Notes: generated from the letters alone by a model not told the origin. A DNA stretch of 21,864 bases from an uncultured Bacteroidia bacterium (GCA_902795785.1 CADBMK010000018.1:1-21864); one strand, 5' to 3'. Positions 1 to 7,977 are shown, numbered from the stretch's first letter. Numbers and translations are program-made.

Positions 1-1
1 C

Positions 2-562
2 GAGGGTTCCGTAGTTGCCCCTGCAGCAGGTGCGCATTTCAGCCGCGAGCTCTTCAACAGAATGATTCTCAAGGACATCCGCACAACATACCTTACCCTT
101 CACCTTGGAACTGAGCCTATCTTCGGAGTGGACATGGTTGACTCGGAGAAGGAAGGATACATCATCAACAACGAGATTGAAGTGGAGGATCTTTCAAAGC
201 ACAGGATGGAGTCTTCAAGGCTCATCATCCCTCAGGAGTGCGCAGCCATGGTCAACAAGACCAAGAAGGCCGGGCACAAGATCCTTTCAGTAGGAATGTC
301 AACAACTTACGGACTTGAGACCTACGTTACCACCAACAACGAGATAAACGAGTTTGACGGCTGGACAAACAAGTACATCTATCCGCCATACAAGTATGCG
401 ATTGCCAACGCCCTGGTAACCAACTTCCACCTTCCATGCTCGTCCATGATAATCGCAACCGCAGCATTCGGCGGCTACGACAACGTGATGAAAGCATACA
501 AGGAGGCTCTGGAAGGAGATTATCGCTTCGGACCTTACGGCGACGCAATGCTCATCCTCTAA
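2..562 (+). CDS. queA: QueA-like tRNA ribosyltransferase-isomerase, C-terminal part (5' end outside window)
   Basis: The reading frame is open from base 2, upstream of the first ATG at 62, so this is the C-terminal ~186 residues of a longer protein. It resembles QueA, which transfers and isomerises the ribosyl part of S-adenosylmethionine onto preQ1 in the tRNA wobble position to make epoxyqueuosine. Supporting stretches are GSVVAPAAGAHFS (family: GSVAAPTAGLHFT), TNFHLP and the C-terminal YGDAMLI. Several usual motifs are altered. The HVGxGTFxPV segment is replaced by a longer HLGTEPIFGVD-type stretch, the H-x-MHSE-like motif reads HRMESS, and GTTSxRTLES reads GMSTTYGLET. It is clearly in the QueA family, but a divergent paralog with another substrate cannot be excluded. 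It ends in TAA and is followed by a hairpin terminator. Confidence 0.8.
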   Translation, partial: EGSVVAPAAGAHFSRELFNRMILKDIRTTYLTLHLGTEPIFGVDMVDSEKEGYIINNEIEVEDLSKHRMESSRLIIPQECAAMVNKTKKAGHKILSVGMSTTYGLETYVTTNNEINEFDGWTNKYIYPPYKYAIANALVTNFHLPCSSMIIATAAFGGYDNVMKAYKEALEGDYRFGPYGDAMLIL

Positions 563-587
563 AAAAGGTAAACAAACAGGATTTTAC

Positions 588-622
588 AAGAAAGCGCGGC
601 AATACCACGCTTTCTTTTTTTT
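588..622 (+). terminator. Rho-independent terminator after queA-like gene
   Basis: A perfect 9-bp stem (AAGAAAGCG at 588-596 pairing with CGCTTTCTT at 608-616) encloses an 11-nt loop. The 3' arm runs into a T tract reaching 622. It sits 25 nt after the stop codon of the queA-like gene and separates it from dprA. Confidence 0.8.
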
Positions 623-661
623 GCCCTTGACCGGATTCCCAAGTCTTTCGAAATTAGAGGC

Positions 662-1828
662 ATGGAAACTTCAAACTATGATGAGAGGGTGTGCATCTGC
701 ACCCTCAACAGGGTCTTCGGCTTTGAGCCGAAACTGGGAATAAGGCTGATAGACTACTTCGGATGCGCCTCGGGCGTATTCGAGCACCCCGACGAGACCG
801 CAAGGCTCCTGGAGTATTCGGCAAAATACCTTCCCTTTCTTACGGATGAAAGCCTGGAACAGAGCAGGCTTGAGTTAAACCGGCTTCAGGAACTTGGATG
901 CCGTTTTACCGGAATCAACGAGGATGGATACCCGCCTCTGCTGAAAGAGATCGCAGACCCTCCCATGGGCCTCTACTTCAGGGGAACCAGCCCGGTGGAG
1001 GAAGTTCTCGGAAAAGTCCCGGCCATTGCGATAATCGGGACCAGGGACCTTACGGAATACGGACGGGAATGGTGTTGGAAGATAGTGGAGGCCTTCTCAA
1101 GATGCAAGACAAAGCCTTTAGTAGTAAGCGGATTCGCCCTGGGGGTGGATATTGCCGCCCATCAGGCCGCCCTCAGGTACGGACTACCCACCGTAGGCGT
1201 GCTCCCCACTGGCATCGACGACGTATATCCTTATCAGCACCGTGGAATGGCGGAAAAGGTGAGCCAGACTCCCGGATGCGGGATGATAACCGACTATCCG
1301 CCGGGGACTGTGCCCCTGAAAATCAACTTTCTCAGACGCAACCGCATCATCGCGGGGATGTCCAGGGCCACCATCATAGTGGAATCCAAGGAGAAAGGAG
1401 GAGGAATGATGACGGCACGCCTTGCCTGGTCCTACGAAAGGGATGTGTTCGCCCTTCCCGGAAGGCTTGACGACGTACGTTCCGGCGGGTGCAACGTGCT
1501 GATAGGAGAAAAGATAGCAGACCCGATCTTCAGCCTCGACGCCCTTTCGGAGGCGCTCCAGTTGGGAGGCGCGGACGCCGCCGCATCCGAGGAGGACCTG
1601 CGCCAAAGAGTCCTGGACACTTTCCGGGAAACCTACGGGCAAGAGACGGCCTCCCAGATGGCGGACATCGCCCAGGCAATCAGGAAAAGAAGGCAGCTCA
1701 CGGTCGAGGAGATTGCCGTGGAAACAGGCCTGGACTATCAGACGGCAAGAAGTCACACCTCCATAATGGAACTTGAGGGGCTGATAGGAATAGACCTGCT
1801 TCAAAGATGCTCTCTCAGACGAAAATAA
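662..1828 (+). CDS. dprA: DNA-processing protein DprA (Smf)
   Basis: This 388-residue protein belongs to the DprA/Smf family, whose members bind incoming single-stranded DNA in the cytoplasm and load RecA onto it during natural transformation. An N-terminal helical region covers about residues 1-80. The Rossmann-like DprA core (about 85-295) carries AIIGTRDLTEYG (122-134), VVSGFALGVDIAAH (154-167), the conserved FLRRNRIIAG (223-232) and KGGGMMTA (245-252). A C-terminal winged-helix-like domain lies at about 310-385. Length is usual for the family. The ATG at 662 follows the queA terminator, and tatD starts 16 nt downstream, so dprA and tatD may be co-transcribed. Many Bacteroidota carry dprA without known competence, so a role in transformation here is inferred. 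Confidence 0.95.
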   Translation: METSNYDERVCICTLNRVFGFEPKLGIRLIDYFGCASGVFEHPDETARLLEYSAKYLPFLTDESLEQSRLELNRLQELGCRFTGINEDGYPPLLKEIADPPMGLYFRGTSPVEEVLGKVPAIAIIGTRDLTEYGREWCWKIVEAFSRCKTKPLVVSGFALGVDIAAHQAALRYGLPTVGVLPTGIDDVYPYQHRGMAEKVSQTPGCGMITDYPPGTVPLKINFLRRNRIIAGMSRATIIVESKEKGGGMMTARLAWSYERDVFALPGRLDDVRSGGCNVLIGEKIADPIFSLDALSEALQLGGADAAASEEDLRQRVLDTFRETYGQETASQMADIAQAIRKRRQLTVEEIAVETGLDYQTARSHTSIMELEGLIGIDLLQRCSLRRK

Positions 1829-1844
1829 TGCTAACTTTGCTGCA

Positions 1845-2615
1845 ATGGAATTCATAGACACCCATACCCATATAAGTGACGAGGCCTTCGCCGGCGAGGA
1901 GGAGGCGGTAATCGCAAGAGCCCTTGCAGCCGGGGTCACGAGGATGATCCAGCCCGACGTGGATTCTTCCGAAAGACAGAAGATGTTCGACCTGGTCCAG
2001 TCCCGTCCGGACTGCCTTGAAGCCATGCTGGGCCTATATCCCGGCAGCGTCCACGAAAACTGGAGGGACGAAATTGATGCGATGCTTCAATATAAGGACA
2101 GGAAATTCTGCGCCGTAGGAGAAATCGGCCTGGACTACCATTACGGAGCCGAAGACGCTCAGTATCAGAAAGAAGCCCTGAGAGCACAGTTCGACCTTGC
2201 CCTCGAATGGGACAAGCCGGTCAACATCCACCTTAGGGAAGCCACCGAGGACTTTTTCTCAATTTTGAACGATTATAAAGGGAAAGGACTGAGGGGCAAC
2301 CTTCACGCTTTCAGCGGCAGCTACGAAACCTTCTGCAGGATACAGAAATTCGGAGACTGGTACGTGGGTCTTGGAGGAGTCATAACCTTCAAGAATTCCG
2401 GAGTCGGAAAAGCCGTGGCTGACATTCCCCTGGACAGGATTCTTCTGGAAACAGACGCTCCATACCTGACTCCTGTCCCCCATCGCGGAAAGAGAAACGA
2501 GAGTTCGATGATCCCCGTCATCGCCGCCTTTATCGCAGACCGGAAAAACATCCCGCTACAGGAAGTGGCGGAAGTCACTTCGGCCAACGCAAAAGTTCTG
2601 TTTAATCTATCCTGA
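1845..2615 (+). CDS. tatD: TatD-family metal-dependent DNase
   Basis: A 256-residue TIM-barrel hydrolase of the TatD family (bacterial tatD/ycfH type), in which metal ions support DNA hydrolysis. The expected ligands are present: DTHTH (His7, His9), GEIGLDY (Glu93), NIHLRE (His129), LHAFSG (His154) and ETDAPYL (Asp204). The usual GLHP loop reads GLYP (residues 63-66), a change outside the metal site. It starts 16 nt after dprA. A perfect TAnnTTTG motif at 1832-1839 is discussed as a possible leaderless promoter. Family assignment is firm; the physiological substrate is not known from sequence. Confidence 0.93.
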   Translation: MEFIDTHTHISDEAFAGEEEAVIARALAAGVTRMIQPDVDSSERQKMFDLVQSRPDCLEAMLGLYPGSVHENWRDEIDAMLQYKDRKFCAVGEIGLDYHYGAEDAQYQKEALRAQFDLALEWDKPVNIHLREATEDFFSILNDYKGKGLRGNLHAFSGSYETFCRIQKFGDWYVGLGGVITFKNSGVGKAVADIPLDRILLETDAPYLTPVPHRGKRNESSMIPVIAAFIADRKNIPLQEVAEVTSANAKVLFNLS

Positions 2616-2641
2616 AAGCCCAATAATCATTGGATATTCTA

Positions 2642-2671
2642 TTGGCAAATGAAAATTATTTGCTAAATTGC
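2642..2671 (+). promoter_or_regulatory. Candidate promoter of the exbB operon
   Basis: TTGG at 2642-2645 and TAAATTGC at 2664-2671 are separated by 18 nt, which resembles the Bacteroidota -33/-7 arrangement, though the -7 box is imperfect. It lies in the 148-nt gap between tatD and exbB and would leave an AT-rich leader of roughly 85-90 nt before exbB. No clear tatD terminator was seen in this gap. Confidence 0.4.
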
Positions 2672-2763
2672 ACCGGTTTTATGGGTAGATTGTACACCCT
2701 GCAAAACACGAAAATATTTATAACTATTTAATACATTATTAATTAAACCACACAAAAACGAGT

Positions 2764-3552
2764 ATGAAAAAGTTTTTCATGTTTTTGGCAGTTGCAGGCC
2801 TTATGGCTTTCACTGCAAACATTGCTTCAGCACAGGAAGAGGCTGCTGATTCTACAGCCGCAACTGAGCAGGTAGCAGAACAGGCAGCTCCAGCAGAAGT
2901 TGCAGACGAGGCTGTTGAAGTTCCTCTCCACCAGGCTATCAAGACAAAGTTCATCGAGGGTGGCGCAGGCTTCATGTCTCTCGTCGTTATCTGTCTTATC
3001 CTCGGTCTTGCTCTTGCAATCGAAAGAATCCTTTTCCTTACACTCTCTAAGACCAACACAAAGAAGCTTCTCGAGTCTGTAGAGGCTGCTCTTGCTGAAG
3101 GCGGCATCGAGAAGGCTAAGGACGTTTGCCGTGAAACACGTGGTCCAATCGCTGAGATGTTCTATGAGGGTCTCGAGCACTACAACGAGGGCGTTGAGAC
3201 TGTTGAAAAGTACATCACATCTCAGGGCTCAATCGAGCAGAGCAAGCTTGAGAGCGGTCTTACCTGGATTGCACTCTTCATCGCTATTGCACCTTCTCTC
3301 GGATTCCTTGGTACTGTGATCGGTATGATCCAGGCATTCGATGATATCCAGAAGGCTGGTGATATTTCTCCTAACGTTGTCGCTGGAGGTATGAAGGTCG
3401 CTTTGATCACTACCGTTGCCGGTTTGATCGTAGCCATGATTCTTCAGATCTTCTTCAACTACATCACTGCAAAGATCGAGGCTATTACTGTTGACATGGA
3501 GTCTTCAGAGCTCGAATTCATCAACATCCTTACAAAGCACAACGCAAAATAA
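2764..3552 (+). CDS. exbB: ExbB/MotA/TolQ-family proton channel subunit
   Basis: This 262-residue inner-membrane protein is the proton-channel component that, with ExbD, energises TonB so that outer-membrane TonB-dependent transporters can import ligands. The N-terminus (residues 1-23, ending ANIASA) looks like a signal peptide and is followed by an Ala/Glu-rich linker to about residue 55. Core transmembrane segments are at about 70-92, 167-191 and 211-234. The family signature is seen as APSLGFLGTVIGM (176-188) and the polar stretch ALITTVAGL (213-221). It is first in a tightly spaced four-gene operon (17, 8 and 17 nt gaps). These genes favour CGT for Arg and T-ending codons, unlike dprA and tatD, which suggests high expression. 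A Tol-type role (TolQ) is the main alternative, but the tonB-like gene nearby favours Ton. Confidence 0.93.
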   Translation: MKKFFMFLAVAGLMAFTANIASAQEEAADSTAATEQVAEQAAPAEVADEAVEVPLHQAIKTKFIEGGAGFMSLVVICLILGLALAIERILFLTLSKTNTKKLLESVEAALAEGGIEKAKDVCRETRGPIAEMFYEGLEHYNEGVETVEKYITSQGSIEQSKLESGLTWIALFIAIAPSLGFLGTVIGMIQAFDDIQKAGDISPNVVAGGMKVALITTVAGLIVAMILQIFFNYITAKIEAITVDMESSELEFINILTKHNAK

Positions 3553-3569
3553 TTTAGGAGCGTTTTGTT

Positions 3570-3998
3570 ATGAAGAAATTCGAAAGATATTTTTCAATCC
3601 TGATGTGGGCGCTTATCGTTGTCAGCATCGCAATCCTTGTATGGGGTTTCTCAGTAGACTTCACACAGGCTGCCGTTGACACGCTGCTCCGTTGGGCTTA
3701 CATAATGGTTGGTATCGCTCTCTTCTCAGTGATCGTTATCGGCATTATCGTAGCTGCCGGAGACAACCCTAAGGGCCTCATCAAAGGAGCCATTGGCGTT
3801 GTAGGCATCGCAGCAGTAGTCTGCGTTGTTTACTTCCTGTCATCAGGCTCACCGGCAGTTGGTCTCACAGTAGACCAGCCAGAAGCAGGTACACTTAAAT
3901 TGACTGACACGGTGCTTAACCTCACCTACCTTGCAGGTTCTCTCGCAGTACTTGCTATCATCGCAGGTGAAGTTGCAAGCGCAATCCGTAATAAATAG
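3570..3998 (+). CDS. Small four-helix membrane protein in the exb operon, function unknown
   Basis: This 142-residue protein has four predicted transmembrane segments (about residues 8-26, 42-62, 72-91 and 115-135) and no enzymatic motif that I recognise. It lies between exbB and the first exbD with gaps of 17 and 8 nt, so it is very probably made with the Ton motor. Proteins of this size in this position recur in Bacteroidota exb clusters, from what I know of the family. An accessory or stabilising role in the ExbB-ExbD complex is inferred from position only. Confidence 0.8.
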   Translation: MKKFERYFSILMWALIVVSIAILVWGFSVDFTQAAVDTLLRWAYIMVGIALFSVIVIGIIVAAGDNPKGLIKGAIGVVGIAAVVCVVYFLSSGSPAVGLTVDQPEAGTLKLTDTVLNLTYLAGSLAVLAIIAGEVASAIRNK

Positions 3999-4006
3999 GT
4001 ATCTAT

Positions 4007-4582
4007 ATGGCTAAGAAAACTCCAGCGATAAACTCTAGCTCAACGGCCGACATCGCATTCCTCCTCCTCTGCTACTTCCTCATGACTACAACCATGGGAT
4101 CGCAGACTGGTTTGCAGCGTCGTCTTCCTCCTATGCCTGACAAGAATCAGAAGGTGGAGGACCAGAAGGTTAATCGTCGTAACATCATCGTTGTCAAGAT
4201 TAACTCAGCCGATAGGATTCTTGCCGGTAGTGACCCTATAGATATCAGTCAGCTTAAAGAAAAGATCAAGATCTTCCTTTCTAACCCTACAGACGATCCG
4301 ACATTGCCAGAGAAGGTAGCAACCGATATCGAAGGATTTGGTACAGCTCAGGTTTCAAAGGGTGTTATTTCACTCCAGAACGACCGTGGTACTTCTTATC
4401 AGGCATACATCGCAGTTCAGAACGAGCTCGTTGCAGCAATCAACGAACTTCGTGACGAATTCGCCGGCAGGGCATACGGTAAACCATTTGAGAGACTTTC
4501 TGACGCTCAGAAGGATATTGTTAAGAAGGCTATCCCTCAGAACATTTCCGAAGCAGAGCCTAAGGATGTCGCTAAAAAGTAA
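4007..4582 (+). CDS. exbD: ExbD/TolR-family protein, first copy
   Basis: A 191-residue ExbD-type protein with one N-terminal transmembrane helix (about residues 14-31) and a periplasmic domain. Asp15 in STADIAF matches the essential protonatable Asp of ExbD, which sits inside the ExbB pore. The periplasmic part is longer than in E. coli ExbD (141 aa) because of an insertion in the middle. It is followed 17 nt later by a second exbD; paired exbD genes are common in Bacteroidota, and the two products may form a mixed complex. Confidence 0.9.
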   Translation: MAKKTPAINSSSTADIAFLLLCYFLMTTTMGSQTGLQRRLPPMPDKNQKVEDQKVNRRNIIVVKINSADRILAGSDPIDISQLKEKIKIFLSNPTDDPTLPEKVATDIEGFGTAQVSKGVISLQNDRGTSYQAYIAVQNELVAAINELRDEFAGRAYGKPFERLSDAQKDIVKKAIPQNISEAEPKDVAKK

Positions 4583-4599
4583 AATAGGAGAATAGAATT

Positions 4600-5070
4600 A
4601 TGTCAAAATTCAAGGCAAGCGGTAAAAGAGAAACCCCTGGTATTACTTCGGGCTCACTTTCCGATATCGTGTTCATGCTCCTGTTCTTCTTCATGGTGAC
4701 AACTCAGATGCGTGACCAGGAACAGAAGGTCGTAGTCAAACTTCCGGAAGCAACAGAAGTTGTTAAGCTCGAAAGGAAAGACCTTTCATCTTACATCAAC
4801 ATCGGTACTCCTACCAGGGCCCTCCAGGCTCAGTACGGTACAGATGCACGTATCCAGCTCAACGACTCTTTCAAGACTGTTGACGACATTCGTGACTTCA
4901 TCGCTGCAGAGCGTGAGTCAATGAGTGAAGGTGACCGTCAGTTCATGACTACAGTGATCAAGGCTGACCAGGATGTCAGAATGGGTATCATTACAGACGT
5001 TAAGCAGGAGCTCAGAAGATGCTCAGCGCTTAAGATCATGTACTCAGCAAGAAAAACCTCAAAAGAATAA
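4600..5070 (+). CDS. exbD: ExbD/TolR-family protein, second copy
   Basis: A 156-residue ExbD paralog, last gene of the exb operon. The single transmembrane helix spans about residues 20-36 (SDIVFMLLFFFMVTT), with Asp22 as the conserved protonatable residue. The periplasmic domain ends with the ExbD-like stretch VIKADQDVRMGIITDVKQEL. It is clearly divergent from the first copy, so this is an old duplication and not a recent one. A strong terminator follows 23 nt after the stop codon. Confidence 0.9.
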   Translation: MSKFKASGKRETPGITSGSLSDIVFMLLFFFMVTTQMRDQEQKVVVKLPEATEVVKLERKDLSSYINIGTPTRALQAQYGTDARIQLNDSFKTVDDIRDFIAAERESMSEGDRQFMTTVIKADQDVRMGIITDVKQELRRCSALKIMYSARKTSKE

Positions 5071-5093
5071 TTTCTTTTTAAATACTTGAAGTG

Positions 5094-5126
5094 AAGGACG
5101 GCTCAAAAGAGTCGTCCTTTCTTTTT
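5094..5126 (+). terminator. Terminator of the exb operon
   Basis: An 11-bp stem with one G-U pair (5094-5104 with 5109-5119) closes an AAAA tetraloop and is followed by TCTTTTT. It is placed directly after the second exbD and before the asnS promoter. Confidence 0.85.
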
Positions 5127-5148
5127 GCTTTGGAAATACTTATATTTG
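5118..5148 (+). promoter_or_regulatory. Candidate asnS promoter
   Basis: TATATTTG at 5141-5148 is a perfect match to the Bacteroidota -7 consensus TAnnTTTG. A weak -33-like TTTC lies 19 nt upstream at 5118-5121. It stands just behind the exb terminator and would give a leader of about 50 nt to the asnS ATG at 5205. This placement also argues against the earlier GTG start at 5160. Confidence 0.55.
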
Positions 5149-5204
5149 TAGGTTATTAAGTGGCAAAGCACAGAGCATTGCCGGCAACTATAGTTATTAA
5201 GAAA

Positions 5205-6608
5205 ATGGAATCTGTAAAGAGAACCAAGATTAAGGACCTGCTCAAAGCAGAAGCAGGTCAGGAAGTCCTTGCCAAAGGTTGGGTAAGGACAAAGAGAGGA
5301 AACAAGCAGGTAAAATTCATCGCATTGAACGACGGTTCTTGCGTAAATAATATTCAGATTGTTGCAGATGCCAATAATTTCAATGAAGACCTCTTCAAGA
5401 AGATCACTACAGGCGCATCCCTTTCTGTAAAGGGTATGCTCGTGGAGTCTGTCGGAAGCGGACAGGCCGTTGAAATCCAGGCTAAGGAAATCGAGGTTCT
5501 CGGCGAGTGTGATCCTATGAGGTTCCCGCTCCAGAAGAAGGACACTTCTTTCGAGTACCTCAGGACGGTTGCGCACATGCGTATGAGGACGAACACCTTC
5601 GGTGCAATCCTCCGTATCAGAAGCCACATGGCAAACGCAATCCACCAGTATTTCTACAATAAGGGATTCGTCTATCTCCACACACCTCTCATCACTGAAT
5701 CAGACTGTGAGGGTGCAGGACAGATGTTCCAGGTCACAACGCTTGACCTTGAAAACGTTCCAAGAAACAAAAAGGGCAAGATAGATTACGCACAGGACTT
5801 CTTCGGCAAGCAGACCAGCCTCACAGTGAGCGGCCAGCTTGAGGGAGAGCTCGGAGCAACGGCCGTAGGTGAAATCTACACCTTCGGTCCTACATTCCGT
5901 GCAGAGAACTCAAACACCCCGCGTCACCTTGCAGAGTTCTGGATGATTGAGCCTGAGATGGCATTCTACGACATCAAGGACAACATGGACCTTGCAGAGG
6001 ACTTCATCAAGAGCCTTGTCAAGTATGCCCTCGACAACTGCTACGACGATATCAAGTTCCTTAACGACAAATATGACGACACTCTTATCGAGAGACTCAA
6101 GGGAGTAGCCGACACAGAGTTCGTACGTCTTCCTTATACCCAGGGTATCGAGATTCTCAAGGACGCCATCGCAAAGGGTCAGAAATTCGAATATCCTGTT
6201 GACTGGGGTACGGACCTTCAGAGCGAACACGAGAGATATCTCGTTGAGAAGCACTTCGGAAAGCCTGTAATCCTTACGGATTACCCTAAGGACATCAAGG
6301 CATTCTATATGAAGCAGAACGAGGACGGCAAGACCGTTCGCGCAATGGACGTCCTCTTCCCTAAGATCGGTGAAATCATCGGTGGTTCAGAGCGTGAGGC
6401 ATCCCTCGAGAAGCTTGAAGGCAGGATTGACGAGCTCGGAATGAGCCGTACAAACCTCGAGTGGTACATCGATACAAGAAGGTTCGGAACAGTTCCTCAC
6501 AGCGGATTCGGACTCGGATTCGAGAGACTTCTTCTCTTCATTACCGGAATGCAGAACATCCGTGACGTGATTCCGTTCCCAAGAACACCTAAGAACGCTG
6601 AATTCTAA
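5205..6608 (+). CDS. asnS: Asparaginyl-tRNA synthetase
   Basis: A class IIb aminoacyl-tRNA synthetase that charges tRNA-Asn with asparagine in the cytoplasm. The N-terminal OB-fold anticodon-binding domain covers about residues 18-105 (GWVRTKRGNKQVKFIALNDG). The catalytic domain carries motif 2 (FRAENSNTPRHLAEFWMIEPE region, 231-251) and motif 3 (GFGLGFERLL, near the end). With the ATG at 5205 the product is 467 aa, matching the usual ~466 aa of AsnS. A GTG 45 nt upstream (5160) would add residues not typical of the family and is disfavoured. The asparagine type is chosen over AspRS by overall length and the motif 2 region. Confidence 0.95.
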   Translation: MESVKRTKIKDLLKAEAGQEVLAKGWVRTKRGNKQVKFIALNDGSCVNNIQIVADANNFNEDLFKKITTGASLSVKGMLVESVGSGQAVEIQAKEIEVLGECDPMRFPLQKKDTSFEYLRTVAHMRMRTNTFGAILRIRSHMANAIHQYFYNKGFVYLHTPLITESDCEGAGQMFQVTTLDLENVPRNKKGKIDYAQDFFGKQTSLTVSGQLEGELGATAVGEIYTFGPTFRAENSNTPRHLAEFWMIEPEMAFYDIKDNMDLAEDFIKSLVKYALDNCYDDIKFLNDKYDDTLIERLKGVADTEFVRLPYTQGIEILKDAIAKGQKFEYPVDWGTDLQSEHERYLVEKHFGKPVILTDYPKDIKAFYMKQNEDGKTVRAMDVLFPKIGEIIGGSEREASLEKLEGRIDELGMSRTNLEWYIDTRRFGTVPHSGFGLGFERLLLFITGMQNIRDVIPFPRTPKNAEF

Positions 6609-6619
6609 TATTCAAGTAT

Positions 6620-7243
6620 ATGCTCGTAATCGGTATAGCCGGCGGTTCTGGCTCTGGCAAAACCACAGTCGTACGCGCCATTACGGAAAAACTTAAGGAA
6701 GACGTAGTAGTCATTCCTCAGGATTCTTATTACAAGGATTGCAGCGACCTTTCCGACGAGGAGAAGCGCAACCAGAATTTCGATCACCCTAAGGCCATCG
6801 ACTGGGAGCTTCTCTGCCAGCATCTTGCCGACCTGAAAAAAGGCAAGAGCATCAAGCAGCCGGTGTATTCTTATATTTCCTGCTCAAGGTCAAAGACAGA
6901 ATTCGTTGAAGTGAATCCTGCCGAGGTCATCATCGTGGAAGGCATCCTTCTTTTCAACTGCGAGGAACTTCGCAAGCAGCTGGACATTAAGATCTTCGTG
7001 GACGCTGACGCTGACGACCGCCTTATGAGAGTAATGGAAAGGGATATCCGCGAGCGCGGCAAGGATGTGCTCTGGGTAATCGAGCGTTATACCAGGACTG
7101 TCAAGCCGATGTACCTCCAGTTCATCGAGCCAAGCAAGCGATACGCAGACATCATCATCCCTCAGGGCGGTGAGAACAAGGTTGCTATCGATGTCATTTC
7201 GGCTACGATCGAAAAGGCTATCAGCAAGAAGAAAAACAAGTGA
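6620..7243 (+). CDS. udk: Uridine kinase
   Basis: A 207-residue P-loop kinase that phosphorylates uridine (and cytidine) in pyrimidine salvage. The Walker A motif is GGSGSGKTT (residues 8-16), followed by PQDSYYKD and FDHPKAIDW, typical of the uridine kinase/phosphoribulokinase family, and VIVEGILLF for the Walker B region. Length fits the family (about 205-215 aa). It begins 11 nt after asnS and its stop codon overlaps the GTG start of the tonB-like gene. Confidence 0.94.
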   Translation: MLVIGIAGGSGSGKTTVVRAITEKLKEDVVVIPQDSYYKDCSDLSDEEKRNQNFDHPKAIDWELLCQHLADLKKGKSIKQPVYSYISCSRSKTEFVEVNPAEVIIVEGILLFNCEELRKQLDIKIFVDADADDRLMRVMERDIRERGKDVLWVIERYTRTVKPMYLQFIEPSKRYADIIIPQGGENKVAIDVISATIEKAISKKKNK

Positions 7244-7953
7244 GAAAATTAACGGACGACGACAAGGCGGGGCTGTACATCACGATCATATTCCATCTCG
7301 TGGTGATTATCGTCCTGCTCATCGCCCAACTCGGTGCCACCCTGAGCAAGGAGAACACCTTCGTCCTCGACTTCACCAAACAGGAAGAAGTGGAGAAAGT
7401 GCAGAAGAAGGAAGAACTTCGCCAGAGTGTCAGCGAGAAGATAGAACAGATGCTTGCAGCGGCATCGGCAGGTGTTCCGGTTAAGAATATCGCCGTCAAC
7501 AGGAGCAGCACGCTCAAGGACGACAGGAACACGGATGCTGAACAGCTGTACAAAGATGCGGAGCGTCTTCAAAAGGAACTGCAGAACGGAATTGCTCCGG
7601 ACGAGCCGGATGACGACTACGTTCCCACCCAGAAGCCGAAAAAAGAAGACAAACCAAAGAATAAGGCCTACAATGGCCCGTCTGTTGTATCATATAATCT
7701 GGAGGGCCGCAAGGCCAGCCGCCTCTCAATCCCGGCCTACAGATGTCTGGGCGGAGGCATGGTTACGGTGATAATCACCGTTGACCCGCAGGGAAACGTG
7801 GTTAATGCAAAGGTACAGGACGGTGTATCGTCTGATGACAACTGTCTGAGGAACTTCGCGGTAAGGGCAGCGAGGCTGTCGAAATTCTCGATCAGCAAGA
7901 GCGCTCCCGCAAGACAGCAGGGTGACATAGTTTACCAGTTCATCGCCCAATAA
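7240..7953 (+). CDS. TonB-like energy transducer
   Basis: A 237-residue protein with TonB layout: a short cytoplasmic tail, one transmembrane helix (about residues 11-32), a charged periplasmic linker (about 45-145, with a Lys/Pro-rich part at 130-145) and a C-terminal TonB-like domain (about 150-237) with GGGMVTVIITVDPQGNV and a final GDIVYQFIAQ. TonB carries proton-motive energy from ExbB/ExbD to outer-membrane receptors. The GTG start overlaps the udk TGA by 4 nt (GTGA), which suggests translational coupling; no nearby ATG gives a better start. The exbB/exbD genes lie about 2.2 kb upstream on the same strand, so it is a plausible partner. The proline content of the linker is low for a classical TonB. 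Confidence 0.8.
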   Translation: MRKLTDDDKAGLYITIIFHLVVIIVLLIAQLGATLSKENTFVLDFTKQEEVEKVQKKEELRQSVSEKIEQMLAAASAGVPVKNIAVNRSSTLKDDRNTDAEQLYKDAERLQKELQNGIAPDEPDDDYVPTQKPKKEDKPKNKAYNGPSVVSYNLEGRKASRLSIPAYRCLGGGMVTVIITVDPQGNVVNAKVQDGVSSDDNCLRNFAVRAARLSKFSISKSAPARQQGDIVYQFIAQ

Positions 7954-7968
7954 TAGTACCGTTTTTAC

Positions 7969-7977
7969 TATATTTAG
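7969..7977 (+). promoter_or_regulatory. Possible -7 box for the acyl-CoA synthetase gene
   Basis: TATATTTA at 7969-7976 matches TAnnTTTG in 7 of 8 positions. No good -33 box is seen at the right distance. If used, transcription would begin near 7982, leaving no leader for the ATG at 7985 but about 45 nt for the ATG at 8027, which supports the later start. Confidence 0.3.

Noticed and set aside
1184..2026. 280-codon minus-strand open frame over dprA and tatD
   Set aside because: It lies antisense across two well-supported genes, has no recognisable domain and is an effect of codon bias.
2620..2633. CCAAT/ATTGG inverted repeat after tatD
   Set aside because: Only 5 bp of A/T-rich stem with no T tract; too weak for a terminator.
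5160..5204. Upstream GTG start for asnS
   Set aside because: It adds 15 residues not seen in AsnS, lies almost on the predicted transcription start, and the ATG at 5205 gives the family length.
7954..7970. TAGTA/TACTA inverted repeat after the tonB-like gene
   Set aside because: A 5-bp AT-rich stem without a following T tract; not convincing as a terminator.
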